A DNA stretch of 64,000 nt from Bacteroidota bacterium (GTDB lineage Bacteria; Bacteroidota; Bacteroidia; Chitinophagales; Chitinophagaceae): contig VGFK01000001.1 in NCBI GenBank assembly GCA_016868895.1, positions 149,006 to 213,005 of the forward strand, written 5' to 3'. Shown here piece after piece: positions 18,175 through 26,736 of this stretch. Under the pieces are notes generated by a model. That model saw only the letters and a list, made by a program, of their open reading frames with translations. It had not been told where the DNA came from and did no database searches. Position 1 is the stretch's first letter, and each line of letters opens with the position of its first letter. Position numbers and translations under genes: made by a program.

Positions 18175-19355
18175 CAGGCAAAAGCATTGAATCCGGTAAT
18201 GTCCATTCCGGTGATCAACAAATGGATGTCGTGAGTTCCTTCGTAGGTGATGACACTTTCCAGGTTCATCATGTGGCGCATTACAGCATACTCATCGGTG
18301 ATCCCCATGCCACCCAGGATCTGGCGAGCATCTCGACAAATATCCTGTGCAATGGAACATGAATTGCGTTTGGCCATGCTGACTTGTGCAGGAGTTGCTT
18401 TACCCGCATCCATCAATACAGAGAGCCGCCAATTCAATAACTGTGCCTTGGTAATTTCAGTTAGCATTTCAGCTAGTTTTTTTTGTTGCAACTGAAATGC
18501 TCCAATGGGCTTTCCAAATTGAGATCGCTCTTTGGCGTAGCGCAACGCCGTATCGTAGCAATCCATGGCAAGTCCAAGCGCTCCCCACGCAATGCCAAGG
18601 CGCGCTTTGGTCAAACAGGACAGAGGACCTTTCAGTCCCTTCACGCCCGGCAATATATTTTCCTTTGGAATTTTTACATCTTCAAAAACCAACTCTCCGG
18701 TTGCAGAGGCGCGAAGGCTCCACTTCCCGTGAATTTCAGGAGCTGAAAAACCCGTCATGTGCTTTTCAACAAGTACACCAACAATCTCCTGATCGTCGTT
18801 CTTTGCCCACACCACGGCCACATCGGCAAATGGTGCATTGCTGATCCACATCTTGCTTCCATTGAGCAGGTAATGGTCTCCTTTATCGGAAATGCGGGTG
18901 AGCATTCCTGCAGGATTGCTGCCGTGATCGGCTTCGGTCAATCCAAAACAACCCAACCATTCCCCACTGGCCAGTTTGGGCAGATAGCGATTGCGTTGTT
19001 CTTCACTTCCATACTTATAAATAGGGTACATCACCAGTGACCCTTGTACACTGGCCGTGGAGCGTACACCACTGTCTCCACGCTCGAGTTCTTGCATCAT
19101 CAGTCCATAACTGATGTGATCGAGTCCACCCCCTCCGTATTGAACCGGAATGGTGGGACCAAAGCAACCGAGTGCGCCCATCTCCTTCACAATCTGTCGC
19201 GGAAATGCTGCTTGCTGCGCCGCATCCTCAATGATGGGAGAAATCGACTGCTTCACATAATCACGCACTGCCTTGCGGATCATCAAGTGCTCTTCCGTCA
19301 ATAGTTCGTCCAGAGCAAAGTAATCGGGAGATTCAAAAAGGTCTTGCCGCGACAT
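18174..19355 (-). CDS. gcdH: acyl-CoA dehydrogenase, glutaryl-CoA dehydrogenase type
   Basis: FAD enzyme of 393 residues, starting at ATG 19355. Features typical of glutaryl-CoA dehydrogenase are the opening DLFESPDYF...LTEEHLMIR, Arg98 in GDSGVRSTASVQGSLVM (the glutarate-binding arginine), GCFGLTEADHGSNP and the catalytic Glu372 in TYEGTHDIHLLI. It would oxidise and decarboxylate glutaryl-CoA to crotonyl-CoA in lysine/tryptophan breakdown. Other acyl-CoA substrates cannot be excluded. It heads the chain gcdH-aroK-DUF423-ftsK-lolA; nothing functional links gcdH to the others. Confidence 0.85.
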   Translation of the reverse strand: MSRQDLFESPDYFALDELLTEEHLMIRKAVRDYVKQSISPIIEDAAQQAAFPRQIVKEMGALGCFGPTIPVQYGGGGLDHISYGLMMQELERGDSGVRSTASVQGSLVMYPIYKYGSEEQRNRYLPKLASGEWLGCFGLTEADHGSNPAGMLTRISDKGDHYLLNGSKMWISNAPFADVAVVWAKNDDQEIVGVLVEKHMTGFSAPEIHGKWSLRASATGELVFEDVKIPKENILPGVKGLKGPLSCLTKARLGIAWGALGLAMDCYDTALRYAKERSQFGKPIGAFQLQQKKLAEMLTEITKAQLLNWRLSVLMDAGKATPAQVSMAKRNSCSIAQDICRDARQILGGMGITDEYAVMRHMMNLESVITYEGTHDIHLLITGMDITGFNAFA

Positions 19356-19370
19356 ACATTCTAGTTTCTG

Positions 19371-19378
19371 CAAAGCTA
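19371..19378 (-). promoter_or_regulatory. -7 box before the gcdH-like gene
   Basis: TAGCTTTG on the minus strand is an exact TAnnTTTG match, 15 nt before the ATG at 19355. No clear -33 box. The divergent mgtE promoter overlaps this region. Confidence 0.4.
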
Positions 19379-19401
19379 CATGGAAGCGGCTTAAGTTAAT
19401 A

Positions 19402-19431
19402 TTGCGGGCTTGGAAACTATGGCTATTTTTG
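19402..19431 (+). promoter_or_regulatory. promoter of mgtE
   Basis: TTG (19402-19404), 19 nt, TATTTTTG (19424-19431): a good match to the Bacteroidota promoter pattern. The -7 box ends 15 nt before the mgtE ATG, giving a very short leader. Confidence 0.6.
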
Positions 19432-19446
19432 CGAAAATTGGTCCTT

Positions 19447-20838
19447 ATGACCCAGGTAATCGATCACATCTCCATCTTGGAAAAATTCCTAGCCCTGCGC
19501 CAGGAAGGCGACCAGTTGGCATTGCATCAGTACCTGGATGATCAAAACATCAGCGACGTTGCCCACCTGATCGAAGAACATGAAACCCTGGCAACCGAAA
19601 TCATCGGTGTCCTCTCCGTTCACCGTGCCGCCAGCGCCTTTAAGATTCTTGAACTCGGAACCCAAAAGACAATCATTCAGGAATTACAGCCCCTGAAAAC
19701 AGCTGCCTTGCTCAATGAATTGCCGGCAGACGACCGTACCTCATTTTTGGAAGAACTGCCGACCAAAGTGGTGCGGGAATTGATCAAATTGCTCAACCCG
19801 GAAGAACGAAAAGTCACCCTCTCGTTGTTGGGGTATCCGGAAGACAGTGTAGGGCGACTGATGACGCCCGACTACATAGCAGTTCAAGCCGATTGGACCA
19901 TCGCTGAAGTACTGGAATACATCCGGGAGGTGGGAAAAGATTCTGAAACCATCGATGTGATCTATGTGATCAACGACCAGGGTCAATTGATTGACGACGT
20001 TCGAATCCGGGAGTTTTTGCTATCGCCTCCTGAACGCTTGGTAAGCGAGCTCACCGATGGCCGCTATATTGAACTTAACGTTTACGATGACCAGGAAAAA
20101 GCCAACCAGGTATTCAGAATGAATAACCGGGTGGCGCTTCCGGTAGTAGACAACAATACTATCTTGCTGGGAATTGTTACCATCGACGACATACTTTGGG
20201 TAGCCAACGAAGAGTTCAGTGAAGACATGCAGAAAATGGGAGGTACAGAAGCACTCGAAGAACCCTATCTGGAAATTTCCATCTTCAAACTTTTTAAAAA
20301 ACGCGTCGGCTGGCTGATCGTACTCTTCTTGGGAGAAATGCTGACGGCTACTGCAATGGCCAATTATGAACTCGCTTTGGATAAGGCGCTGGTACTCTCT
20401 TTGTTCATCCCGCTGATCATTTCCAGTGGAGGAAACACCGGATCCCAGGCATCTTCGTTGATCATACAAGCTCTTACCGTGGGCGAAGTCACCCTCACCG
20501 ATTGGTGGAATGTGATGCGCCGAGAATTAATATCAGGATTATTGCTGGGTGCTGTACTGGGACTCATTGGATTCTTGCGCGTTGTGCTCTGGTCACAAAT
20601 TTTCCCCGAAGTATACGGCGCACATTATTTTTTAATCGCAACCGTAGTGGGCGTCTCCCTCATTGGAGTGGTCATGTTCGGAACACTTTCCGGATCCATG
20701 TTACCCATTGCATTAAAAAAATTAGGAGCAGACCCAGCTGTTTCCTCAGCACCGTTTGTCGCCACCCTGGTGGATGTAACCGGAGTGATCATCTATTTCA
20801 ATTGCGCTTACCTGTTCCTGAAAGGAACCATGCTCTGA
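19447..20838 (+). CDS. mgtE: magnesium transporter MgtE
   Basis: Mg2+ channel of 463 residues from ATG 19447. The soluble N-domain (repeats such as LLNELPADDRTSFLEELP) is followed by a CBS pair starting near YPEDSVGRLMTPDYIAVQ and a second CBS with LLGIVTIDDILWV. The membrane part holds five segments with the signature PLIISSGGNTGSQAS and the late pore helix PFVATLVDVTGVIIYF. CBS and N domains close the channel when cell Mg2+ is high. The leader is too short for an M-box riboswitch. Its stop abuts the convergent SDR stop with no gap. Confidence 0.97.
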   Translation: MTQVIDHISILEKFLALRQEGDQLALHQYLDDQNISDVAHLIEEHETLATEIIGVLSVHRAASAFKILELGTQKTIIQELQPLKTAALLNELPADDRTSFLEELPTKVVRELIKLLNPEERKVTLSLLGYPEDSVGRLMTPDYIAVQADWTIAEVLEYIREVGKDSETIDVIYVINDQGQLIDDVRIREFLLSPPERLVSELTDGRYIELNVYDDQEKANQVFRMNNRVALPVVDNNTILLGIVTIDDILWVANEEFSEDMQKMGGTEALEEPYLEISIFKLFKKRVGWLIVLFLGEMLTATAMANYELALDKALVLSLFIPLIISSGGNTGSQASSLIIQALTVGEVTLTDWWNVMRRELISGLLLGAVLGLIGFLRVVLWSQIFPEVYGAHYFLIATVVGVSLIGVVMFGTLSGSMLPIALKKLGADPAVSSAPFVATLVDVTGVIIYFNCAYLFLKGTML

Positions 20839-21555
20839 TTAAATTGCCTGATGATTGAATGGCTGCAACACCATTTCACTGACCACCCCACTGGCCGGTT
20901 GCTGACACAAGAACCAGATTGAGCGTGCCGCTTCCTCTTCCCGAATCATTTTTTCTTTCTGCACTTTCAAATCAATGGTATCCCAGAAAGGAGAGTCTAC
21001 TCCTCCTAAAAAAAGATTGGTGATGCGGATCTCTGTGCGCTTCAGTTCTTCCCGCAAACTCTGCATCATGCCTACAATACCATACTTGCTGGCGGAGTAT
21101 GCAGCTGCACCGGCCATGGGTACTTTTCCCAATACTCCCGGAACATTGATAATGAGTCCCTTTTTGACCTCTTTCATGGCGGGGATGAATGCCCGGACGA
21201 ACAAAAAGGTTCCAAAGAGGTTGGTCGATAAAGAACGATGAAATTCTTCTGCAGATAACAGCTCAAAGGGCTTGATGATGCCTATCCCTGCTAAATTGAC
21301 CAGGATGTCAGGCGTTCCCAATTCTGCAGCGACGGCCTGCTGCAAGGCCGCTACATCGGATTCCAAACTGAGATCCACAGCCAGCGATTGTGAAGGAGGT
21401 ATCCCCAACGATTGCACCAATGCCTCTAGCTTTTGCGCATTGCGCCCCGTGATGAATACATGAGCACCTCCCTGGAGCAACAGCTTGACCAGTTGTTGAC
21501 CAATTCCGCCGGTAGCACCGGCCACCACCACCTTTTTACCACTTAATTTTTCCAT
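20839..21555 (-). CDS. short-chain dehydrogenase/reductase
   Basis: Classical SDR, 238 residues. Cofactor-binding VVVAGATGGIGQQLVKLLL at the N-terminus with FITGRN after strand 2, suggesting NADP(H) preference. NLAGIG and the catalytic YSASKYG (Tyr and Lys four residues apart) are intact, with the catalytic Ser region around IINVPGVLGKVP less clear. The gene is alone between mgtE and the divergent photolyase gene. Substrate unknown. Confidence 0.85.
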   Translation of the reverse strand: MEKLSGKKVVVAGATGGIGQQLVKLLLQGGAHVFITGRNAQKLEALVQSLGIPPSQSLAVDLSLESDVAALQQAVAAELGTPDILVNLAGIGIIKPFELLSAEEFHRSLSTNLFGTFLFVRAFIPAMKEVKKGLIINVPGVLGKVPMAGAAAYSASKYGIVGMMQSLREELKRTEIRITNLFLGGVDSPFWDTIDLKVQKEKMIREEEAARSIWFLCQQPASGVVSEMVLQPFNHQAI

Positions 21556-21580
21556 GGATCCTGTTTAGAAATGAAAACAT

Positions 21581-23146
21581 TTGGAATTGAATTTTGTTGA
21601 ACTACACGTGAATTCCGCTTCACTCATATTTCCCCACCAGCTTTTCCACGAACACCCTGTGCTGGAAAAAAAACGCCCGGTCTACTTGATTGAAGAAGCA
21701 CTATTTTTCACTCAATACGCATTTCACAAACAAAAAATTTTACTGCACAGGGCATCGATGAAGCGATACGAGCATGCGTTGGTCGATCAAGGCTATACGG
21801 TCTACTACATTGCGTCTATCGAACACCGCGCATCTGTTCAACTCCTCATTGCTGAGCTCGCAAAACAAGGCATCCAAACACTTCATGTATCCGATCCATG
21901 TGATTACCTGCTGGAAAAAAGAATACGAACATCCACTCGTTCAAACAATATCGACGTGCAGTGGTACAACGGTCCTGATTTCATCACTCCACCCGAATGG
22001 ATCGATGAGTGGTCCAAGGACCGCACCCATTTCCACCAAACCGACTTTTACATCCTTCAACGAAAGCGATTGAACATACTGATGGATCAGCACCAGCGAC
22101 CCGTTGGGGGAAAGTGGACCTTCGATGCCGATAATCGAAAAAAAGTCCCCAAAGGATTCCTTCCCCCCTCTCTTCCGTCCCCAGCTGAAGACCCGTGGAT
22201 CACAGAAGCGCGTCAGTACGTTGAACAACATTACCAAAGCAATCCCGGTGAACTCCCCAACAATGAACATCCCATCTATTGGGGATGGACGCGTGAGCAA
22301 GGCCTCCTGCTGCTGAGAGATTTTTTAGCAAAAAGATTTGATCGGTTTGGAGATTATGAGGATGCTATGCTGAAAGAGCATCGATTCATATGTCACAGTG
22401 TCTTATCACCGATGATCAATATCGGACTCATCACGCCCAACGAACTGATCCGGGAAGTTCTTCACTATGCAGCGCAGACATCCCTCCCCATCAATGCTCT
22501 GGAAGGATACCTGCGGCAGGTCATCGGATGGCGTGAATTCATTGCGCTGGTCTACAGAAAAAAAGGCAGTCAACAACGTACACTGAATTACTGGGAATTT
22601 CACCGAAAGATTCCTGCGTCCTTTTATTCCGGAACAACCGGAATTGTTCCCATCGATCATGTGATCAAGAACCTGCTGCAAACCGGGTACGCGCATCATA
22701 TTGAGCGACTCATGGTGCTGGGTAATTTTTTTCTCTTGTGTGAGTTCGATCCCGATGAAGTATACCAATGGTTCATGGAGCTGTTTATTGATGCCTACGA
22801 TTGGGTCATGGTACCAAACGTTTACGGCATGACCCAATTTGCAGATGGGGGAATCATGACAACCAAGCCGTATATCTGCGGTAGCAACTATATTTTGAAA
22901 ATGAGCGATTACAAAAAGGGAGAATCCATCCAGGGAAAGCCTTCGTGGAACGACATCTGGGATGGATTGTTTTGGCGATTCATGGACAAACAACGTAGCT
23001 TTTTTTCATCCAATCCCCGAATGGGCATGTTGATCAAGACCTTTGACAAAATGGACGAACAGAGAAAAAACGTTCTCTTGACTGCTGCAAATGGATTTCT
23101 TCACGCAATCGATACTGCCAATGAAACGACCGTGGAACAGGACTGA
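21581..23146 (+). CDS. cryptochrome/photolyase-related protein (COG3046 type), non-ATG start
   Basis: About 521 residues, family of the bacterial (6-4) photolyases and CryPro-type cryptochromes. The N-terminal SASLIFPHQLFHEHP and LHRASMKRYEHAL match the family's antenna domain. The C-terminal FAD domain includes GYLRQVIGWREFI and NVYGMTQFADGG. The frame has no usable ATG: an in-frame stop lies at 21572-21574 and the candidates are TTG 21581, TTG 21587 or GTG 21608; GTG 21608 best fits the family N-terminus. The cysteine-rich FeS motif expected near residues 444-457 is absent (YKKGE, then SW). First gene of a plus-strand run of four. Confidence 0.82.
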   Translation: MELNFVELHVNSASLIFPHQLFHEHPVLEKKRPVYLIEEALFFTQYAFHKQKILLHRASMKRYEHALVDQGYTVYYIASIEHRASVQLLIAELAKQGIQTLHVSDPCDYLLEKRIRTSTRSNNIDVQWYNGPDFITPPEWIDEWSKDRTHFHQTDFYILQRKRLNILMDQHQRPVGGKWTFDADNRKKVPKGFLPPSLPSPAEDPWITEARQYVEQHYQSNPGELPNNEHPIYWGWTREQGLLLLRDFLAKRFDRFGDYEDAMLKEHRFICHSVLSPMINIGLITPNELIREVLHYAAQTSLPINALEGYLRQVIGWREFIALVYRKKGSQQRTLNYWEFHRKIPASFYSGTTGIVPIDHVIKNLLQTGYAHHIERLMVLGNFFLLCEFDPDEVYQWFMELFIDAYDWVMVPNVYGMTQFADGGIMTTKPYICGSNYILKMSDYKKGESIQGKPSWNDIWDGLFWRFMDKQRSFFSSNPRMGMLIKTFDKMDEQRKNVLLTAANGFLHAIDTANETTVEQD

Positions 23147-23597
23147 TTTACCCGTATACAGCATCAGCTCAAAACACAATGGCACGTACAACATGCACAT
23201 CTGCACGTATGTTACCGGCGCAAGCATGGAACCAAAGCGCATGGCCGTTGCAGTTTATAAGGGCACAAAAACTCTGGAACTGGTCGAAAAAGAAAAAGAA
23301 TTTGTCCTTCAATTGTTATCAAAGGATCAGTTTTCACTGATCAAACTCTTAGGTCAAACCAGCGGCCGCACGGTCGATAAACTTGCACGCTTGCAAAAAA
23401 AACGCTTACTGGCAGAATGGAAAACCTATCCGGTATTGAACACCGCATTGGCATACATGGAATTATCGATCATCCAGACAATGGATGCTGGAGATCACGT
23501 GCTCTTTTTGTGCGACGTAAAAAGTTTCCGAAATAACCTAGATGGGGAAGCATTAACTTTGAATATCCTGCGGAAGAAAAAAATTATTCGAGGATAA
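23121..23597 (+). CDS. flavin reductase-like FMN-binding protein
   Basis: 158 residues from ATG 23121, overlapping the photolyase gene by 26 bp. VYSISSKHNGTYNMHICTYV and MEPKRMAVAVYKGTKT are typical of the flavin reductase-like split-barrel (DIM6/NTAB) family, which binds FMN and reduces flavin or oxygen-linked substrates. The later FLCDVKSF matches the family's final strand. Overlap with a flavin-dependent photolyase-like gene suggests joint expression, perhaps in flavin reduction; that is inference. ATG 23091 would give a longer overlap and is less likely. Confidence 0.7.
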   Translation: MKRPWNRTDLPVYSISSKHNGTYNMHICTYVTGASMEPKRMAVAVYKGTKTLELVEKEKEFVLQLLSKDQFSLIKLLGQTSGRTVDKLARLQKKRLLAEWKTYPVLNTALAYMELSIIQTMDAGDHVLFLCDVKSFRNNLDGEALTLNILRKKKIIRG

Positions 23598-23605
23598 TTT
23601 CTGTC

Positions 23606-24703
23606 ATGAAAATTACCCGTATTGAGATCAAGCGGTTGACCATCCCCATGGAACCCTTTGTGATTGCAACCGAAATCTGCGAAGCAGCAGAAAATATTTA
23701 CCTAAAGGTACACACCGATGACGGGATCCATGGCGTTGGAGAATGCAGTCCCTTTCCCATGTTGGTGGGAGAAACACAAGACACCTGTTTCCATGTAGGA
23801 AAAGACCTGGCGCGCGTAATCAAGGGACTGAATCCACTGGATGTAGAAGAGGTGCACGCTGCCATGAATGCTTACATTACATTCAACTCCACCATCAAAA
23901 GCGCATTCGATATGGCGCTGTATGATATTGCAGCAAAAGCAAAAGGAGTTCCGTTGTATACATTTTTGGGAGGCACAAAAAAAACTATCCAAACGGATCT
24001 CACCATTGGCATCAGTACGCCAGAAGATATGGCCGCTACCGCCACTCGATTTGTGGAAGACGGAGTGAAGATTATCAAAGTTAAAGTGGGTAAACATGCC
24101 AGAGAAGATGTAGAACGCATTCGACTCATTCGGGAAGCAGTGGGACCAACAATCGGACTGCGGATAGATGCCAACCAGGGATGGCATTATGACGATGCGG
24201 TGTATGCCCTGCATGCAATGGAACCCTATGGCATTCAGTACTGCGAGCAACCCATGCATCACCGCTTGGATCATCTCCTCCCAGTACTGAGAAAACAAGT
24301 ATCCATTCCAATCATGGCCGACGAAAGCGTATTCGATCATGTTGATGCGGAACGGCTGATTCAAGCAGGTGCGTGCGATTACATCAATATTAAACTGGCA
24401 AAATCAGGCGGGATTTACGAAGCCATCAAGATTGCAGATACTGCAGCTCACTATGGAATACCCTGCATGCTCGGTGGAATGGTGGAGAGCCGAATGGCAT
24501 TGACTGCAAAAGTCCATCTGGCTCGCTCCCATGATAACATTCACTTCTATGACCTGGATACTTGTTTGCTCGGGCATCTCGAAGATCCCGTCATCGGCGG
24601 AGCACGCTATAACAACTACTTTTTAGAAATGGATGAAACCCCCGGCATTGGAGCCGATATTGATCCTGAATACTTCAAGAACGCTGAATCACTCCTTATC
24701 TAA
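23606..24703 (+). CDS. enolase-superfamily dipeptide epimerase
   Basis: 365 residues, muconate-lactonizing subgroup. Catalytic and metal residues in order: Lys158 and Lys160 (IIKVKVGK), Asp188 (RIDANQGW), Glu214 (YCEQP), Asp239 (MADES) and the lysine of NIKLAKSGG (263-266). The late DLD motif (316-318) binds the dipeptide amino group and is the mark of L-Ala-D/L-Glu epimerases, used to recycle muropeptide dipeptides. Substrate specificity beyond 'dipeptide' is not settled by sequence. It follows the flavin reductase by 8 bp. Confidence 0.88.
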   Translation: MKITRIEIKRLTIPMEPFVIATEICEAAENIYLKVHTDDGIHGVGECSPFPMLVGETQDTCFHVGKDLARVIKGLNPLDVEEVHAAMNAYITFNSTIKSAFDMALYDIAAKAKGVPLYTFLGGTKKTIQTDLTIGISTPEDMAATATRFVEDGVKIIKVKVGKHAREDVERIRLIREAVGPTIGLRIDANQGWHYDDAVYALHAMEPYGIQYCEQPMHHRLDHLLPVLRKQVSIPIMADESVFDHVDAERLIQAGACDYINIKLAKSGGIYEAIKIADTAAHYGIPCMLGGMVESRMALTAKVHLARSHDNIHFYDLDTCLLGHLEDPVIGGARYNNYFLEMDETPGIGADIDPEYFKNAESLLI

Positions 24704-24709
24704 GCAATT

Positions 24710-25222
24710 ATGGAACAAAAAAAATCTTCTGAATCCAAAGTAACCATGACCGAGCTGGTGCTTCCCAACGATACCAATTTCTTTGGAAATCTCATGGGAG
24801 GTCGACTGATGTACTGGATGGACATTGCCGCTGGTGTGGCCGCTTCGCGCCATAGTAATTTTACCTGCGTTACCGCATCCGTAGACAATATCTCTTTTCA
24901 GGCAGCGATAAAACTCGGACATGTATTGCACATCGAAGCCCAGGTTTCCCGTGCATTCCATACGTCCATGGAAATTTACATCAAGGTGTGGGGAGAAGAT
25001 ACCATCCAACACCACCGGTACAAAAGCAATGAGGCATACCTGACGTTTGTTGCCATTGACGCAAACGGAAAACCCCGGCCAGTCCCTGAACTGATTCCCG
25101 AAACAGAGGAAGAGAAAAAAGTCTATGATGGAGCGTTGAGGAGAAGGCAATTGCGACTCATCCTGGGTAAAAAAATGAAACCGGAAGACGCGAACGAATT
25201 GAAAGCCTTGTTCACAACCTGA
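24710..25222 (+). CDS. acyl-CoA thioesterase, hotdog fold
   Basis: 170 residues. The hotdog signature NFFGNLMGGRLMYWMDIA and the CVTASVDNISFQAAIKLGH strand match the YciA/acyl-CoA hydrolase family, which splits acyl-CoA to acid and CoA in the cytoplasm. A single hotdog domain is followed by a basic, helical tail of about 35 residues (LRRRQLRLILGKKMKP). Last gene of the plus-strand run, 6 bp after the epimerase; its stop is 3 bp from the convergent acyltransferase stop. Confidence 0.85.
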   Translation: MEQKKSSESKVTMTELVLPNDTNFFGNLMGGRLMYWMDIAAGVAASRHSNFTCVTASVDNISFQAAIKLGHVLHIEAQVSRAFHTSMEIYIKVWGEDTIQHHRYKSNEAYLTFVAIDANGKPRPVPELIPETEEEKKVYDGALRRRQLRLILGKKMKPEDANELKALFTT

Positions 25223-25225
25223 TGA

Positions 25226-25984
25226 TCAAGTTGGCTGTATGGCTGCATGATGCTTGCCCCTGAGCATGTACGTGGAGCTTTGCTCAATTGCGTCCATGAC
25301 GCGTTCAAGAATCTGATCCAGCGACTCATCATAGTTCAATTCCAGCGGTGCCTTGAAGCGAACCGCCAACGCTGTTCCTCTTTTTTTGAACTTGAGTCCC
25401 TTGCGGTTAAACGCACGCCAAAAACCACTGATCACCACCGGTATCACAATTGGTTTCATCTCTTTAATGATATGTGCCGTTCCTTTTCTTCCCGGTGCAA
25501 AGGGCTTGGTGGTTCCTTGAGGAAATGTGATGACCCATCGCTTCGATAGGGCTTCCGTTATTTTGCTGAAATCTTTTGAATCGACCTCTCGCTTGATATG
25601 CTTTCCTGCTGCCCGCCAAGTCCTCTTAATGGTAATCGCTCCGGCAAGTGTAAAAATCTTGGTCAGCAGGTTGTCTTTCATGGTTTCTTCGGCTGCGACA
25701 AAATTGACGTTCACAAAAGGGTTCAGCAGATAGAACGGCAATCCCAGTTTATTTTTTTTTCGCCAACGGATCGCGCAGAAAATATGGAGAAAGGCCATTA
25801 CATCCGCAAAATAGGTTTGGTGATTGCTCACAAACAACACATTGCGGCGCGGCAGGGTTGTGATGTGCTCCGCACCACTGATCGAGAGTCGGTTAACGAT
25901 GGCCAGTCCCGGATAGGTCAAAGCCCCCACAACGGCGTAGACTAGCTTACGGACCAGTTTCACATTTTTTAGCCAATCCATCAT
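25226..25984 (-). CDS. 1-acyl-glycerol-3-phosphate acyltransferase-like (PlsC family)
   Basis: 252 residues. ATG 25984 is preferred; the frame's upstream codon is TTG. The HX4D catalytic motif is SNHQTYFADV (about residues 54-63), and FPQGTTKPFAPGRKGTAH is the family's substrate-binding EGT-like block with Gln in place of Glu. A single hydrophobic segment lies near residues 12-33. It would acylate lysophosphatidate in membrane lipid synthesis or another lysolipid. Confidence 0.82.
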   Translation of the reverse strand: MMDWLKNVKLVRKLVYAVVGALTYPGLAIVNRLSISGAEHITTLPRRNVLFVSNHQTYFADVMAFLHIFCAIRWRKKNKLGLPFYLLNPFVNVNFVAAEETMKDNLLTKIFTLAGAITIKRTWRAAGKHIKREVDSKDFSKITEALSKRWVITFPQGTTKPFAPGRKGTAHIIKEMKPIVIPVVISGFWRAFNRKGLKFKKRGTALAVRFKAPLELNYDESLDQILERVMDAIEQSSTYMLRGKHHAAIQPT

Positions 25985-26020
25985 GTTATCCAAGATAAGC
26001 CTATTTTAGCACTTCAGCAT

Positions 26021-26683
26021 ATGCCCATCACAACTGCTATTTACGACATGGACGGACTCATCATTGATTCCGAACCCCTGTGGTACGAAGCTGCACTGGA
26101 AAGCCTCAATCCTTTTGGCATTCATATCGGTCACGAGGAGTATTATCAGTCCACCGGTTTACGCACCAAAGAATTTTTGCAGTATTGGTTCAACCGGTTT
26201 GATGTAGATCTTCAGCATGCTGATGCCGTGGAACAAGACATCACTCATCGGGTGATTGAAAAAGTCAGCACAAAAGGCAACCCCTTACCCGGTGTGGAGT
26301 CGTCTATCCGGTTGGCGCAACAAATGGGACTAAAAATTGGGCTGGCCAGTTCTTCCCCCTTGAGCCTGATTCAGGCCGTCTTGGAAAAAACGAAACTAGG
26401 TAGGTATTTTTCGGCAACTGCATCTGCAGAGCACCTTCCCTTGGGGAAGCCGCATCCGGAAGTTTTTCTCAACTGCGCAACCGCCCTATCGTCTCTCCCG
26501 GGCGAATGCATCTGCCTGGAAGATTCACTCAATGGGCTTATTGCTGCAAAATCTGCGCGCATGAAATGCATCGTGGTTCCACATCCCGATCAACGCAACA
26601 ATCCGAAATGGGCACTGGCAGATCTGCAGTTGAACAGCCTGGAAGAATTGAATACAGCCCAACTCCATGCGTTGATCACATAA
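26021..26683 (+). CDS. HAD-superfamily sugar phosphatase (HxpB/YniC-like)
   Basis: 220 residues. Motif I is AIYDMDGLIIDSEPLWYEA with both catalytic Asp; motif II Ser lies in LASSSPL; motif III Lys in LGKPHPEVF; motif IV in CLEDSLNGLIAAKSA. The DSEPLW form and length resemble the hexitol/2-deoxyglucose-6-phosphate phosphatase HxpB. Single gene between divergent plsC and the terminator before rpsA. Confidence 0.83.
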   Translation: MPITTAIYDMDGLIIDSEPLWYEAALESLNPFGIHIGHEEYYQSTGLRTKEFLQYWFNRFDVDLQHADAVEQDITHRVIEKVSTKGNPLPGVESSIRLAQQMGLKIGLASSSPLSLIQAVLEKTKLGRYFSATASAEHLPLGKPHPEVFLNCATALSSLPGECICLEDSLNGLIAAKSARMKCIVVPHPDQRNNPKWALADLQLNSLEELNTAQLHALIT

Positions 26684-26686
26684 ACA

Positions 26687-26715
26687 AAACGTCCCGGTGA
26701 TGTACCGAGACGTTT
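26687..26715. terminator. bidirectional terminator between the HAD gene and rpsA
   Basis: 12-base arms (26687-26698 and 26704-26715) with one mismatch and loop GATGT; AAAC on one side and GTTT on the other serve both convergent genes. Confidence 0.65.
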
Positions 26716-26736
26716 ATCCATTGAAGACAAAGAGGT

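Noticed and set aside
19378-19446. M-box magnesium riboswitch before mgtE
   Set aside because: The predicted leader is about 11 nt, far too short.
23702-24364. 220-codon minus-strand frame opposite the epimerase
   Set aside because: Shadow of a gene with complete enolase-superfamily motifs.
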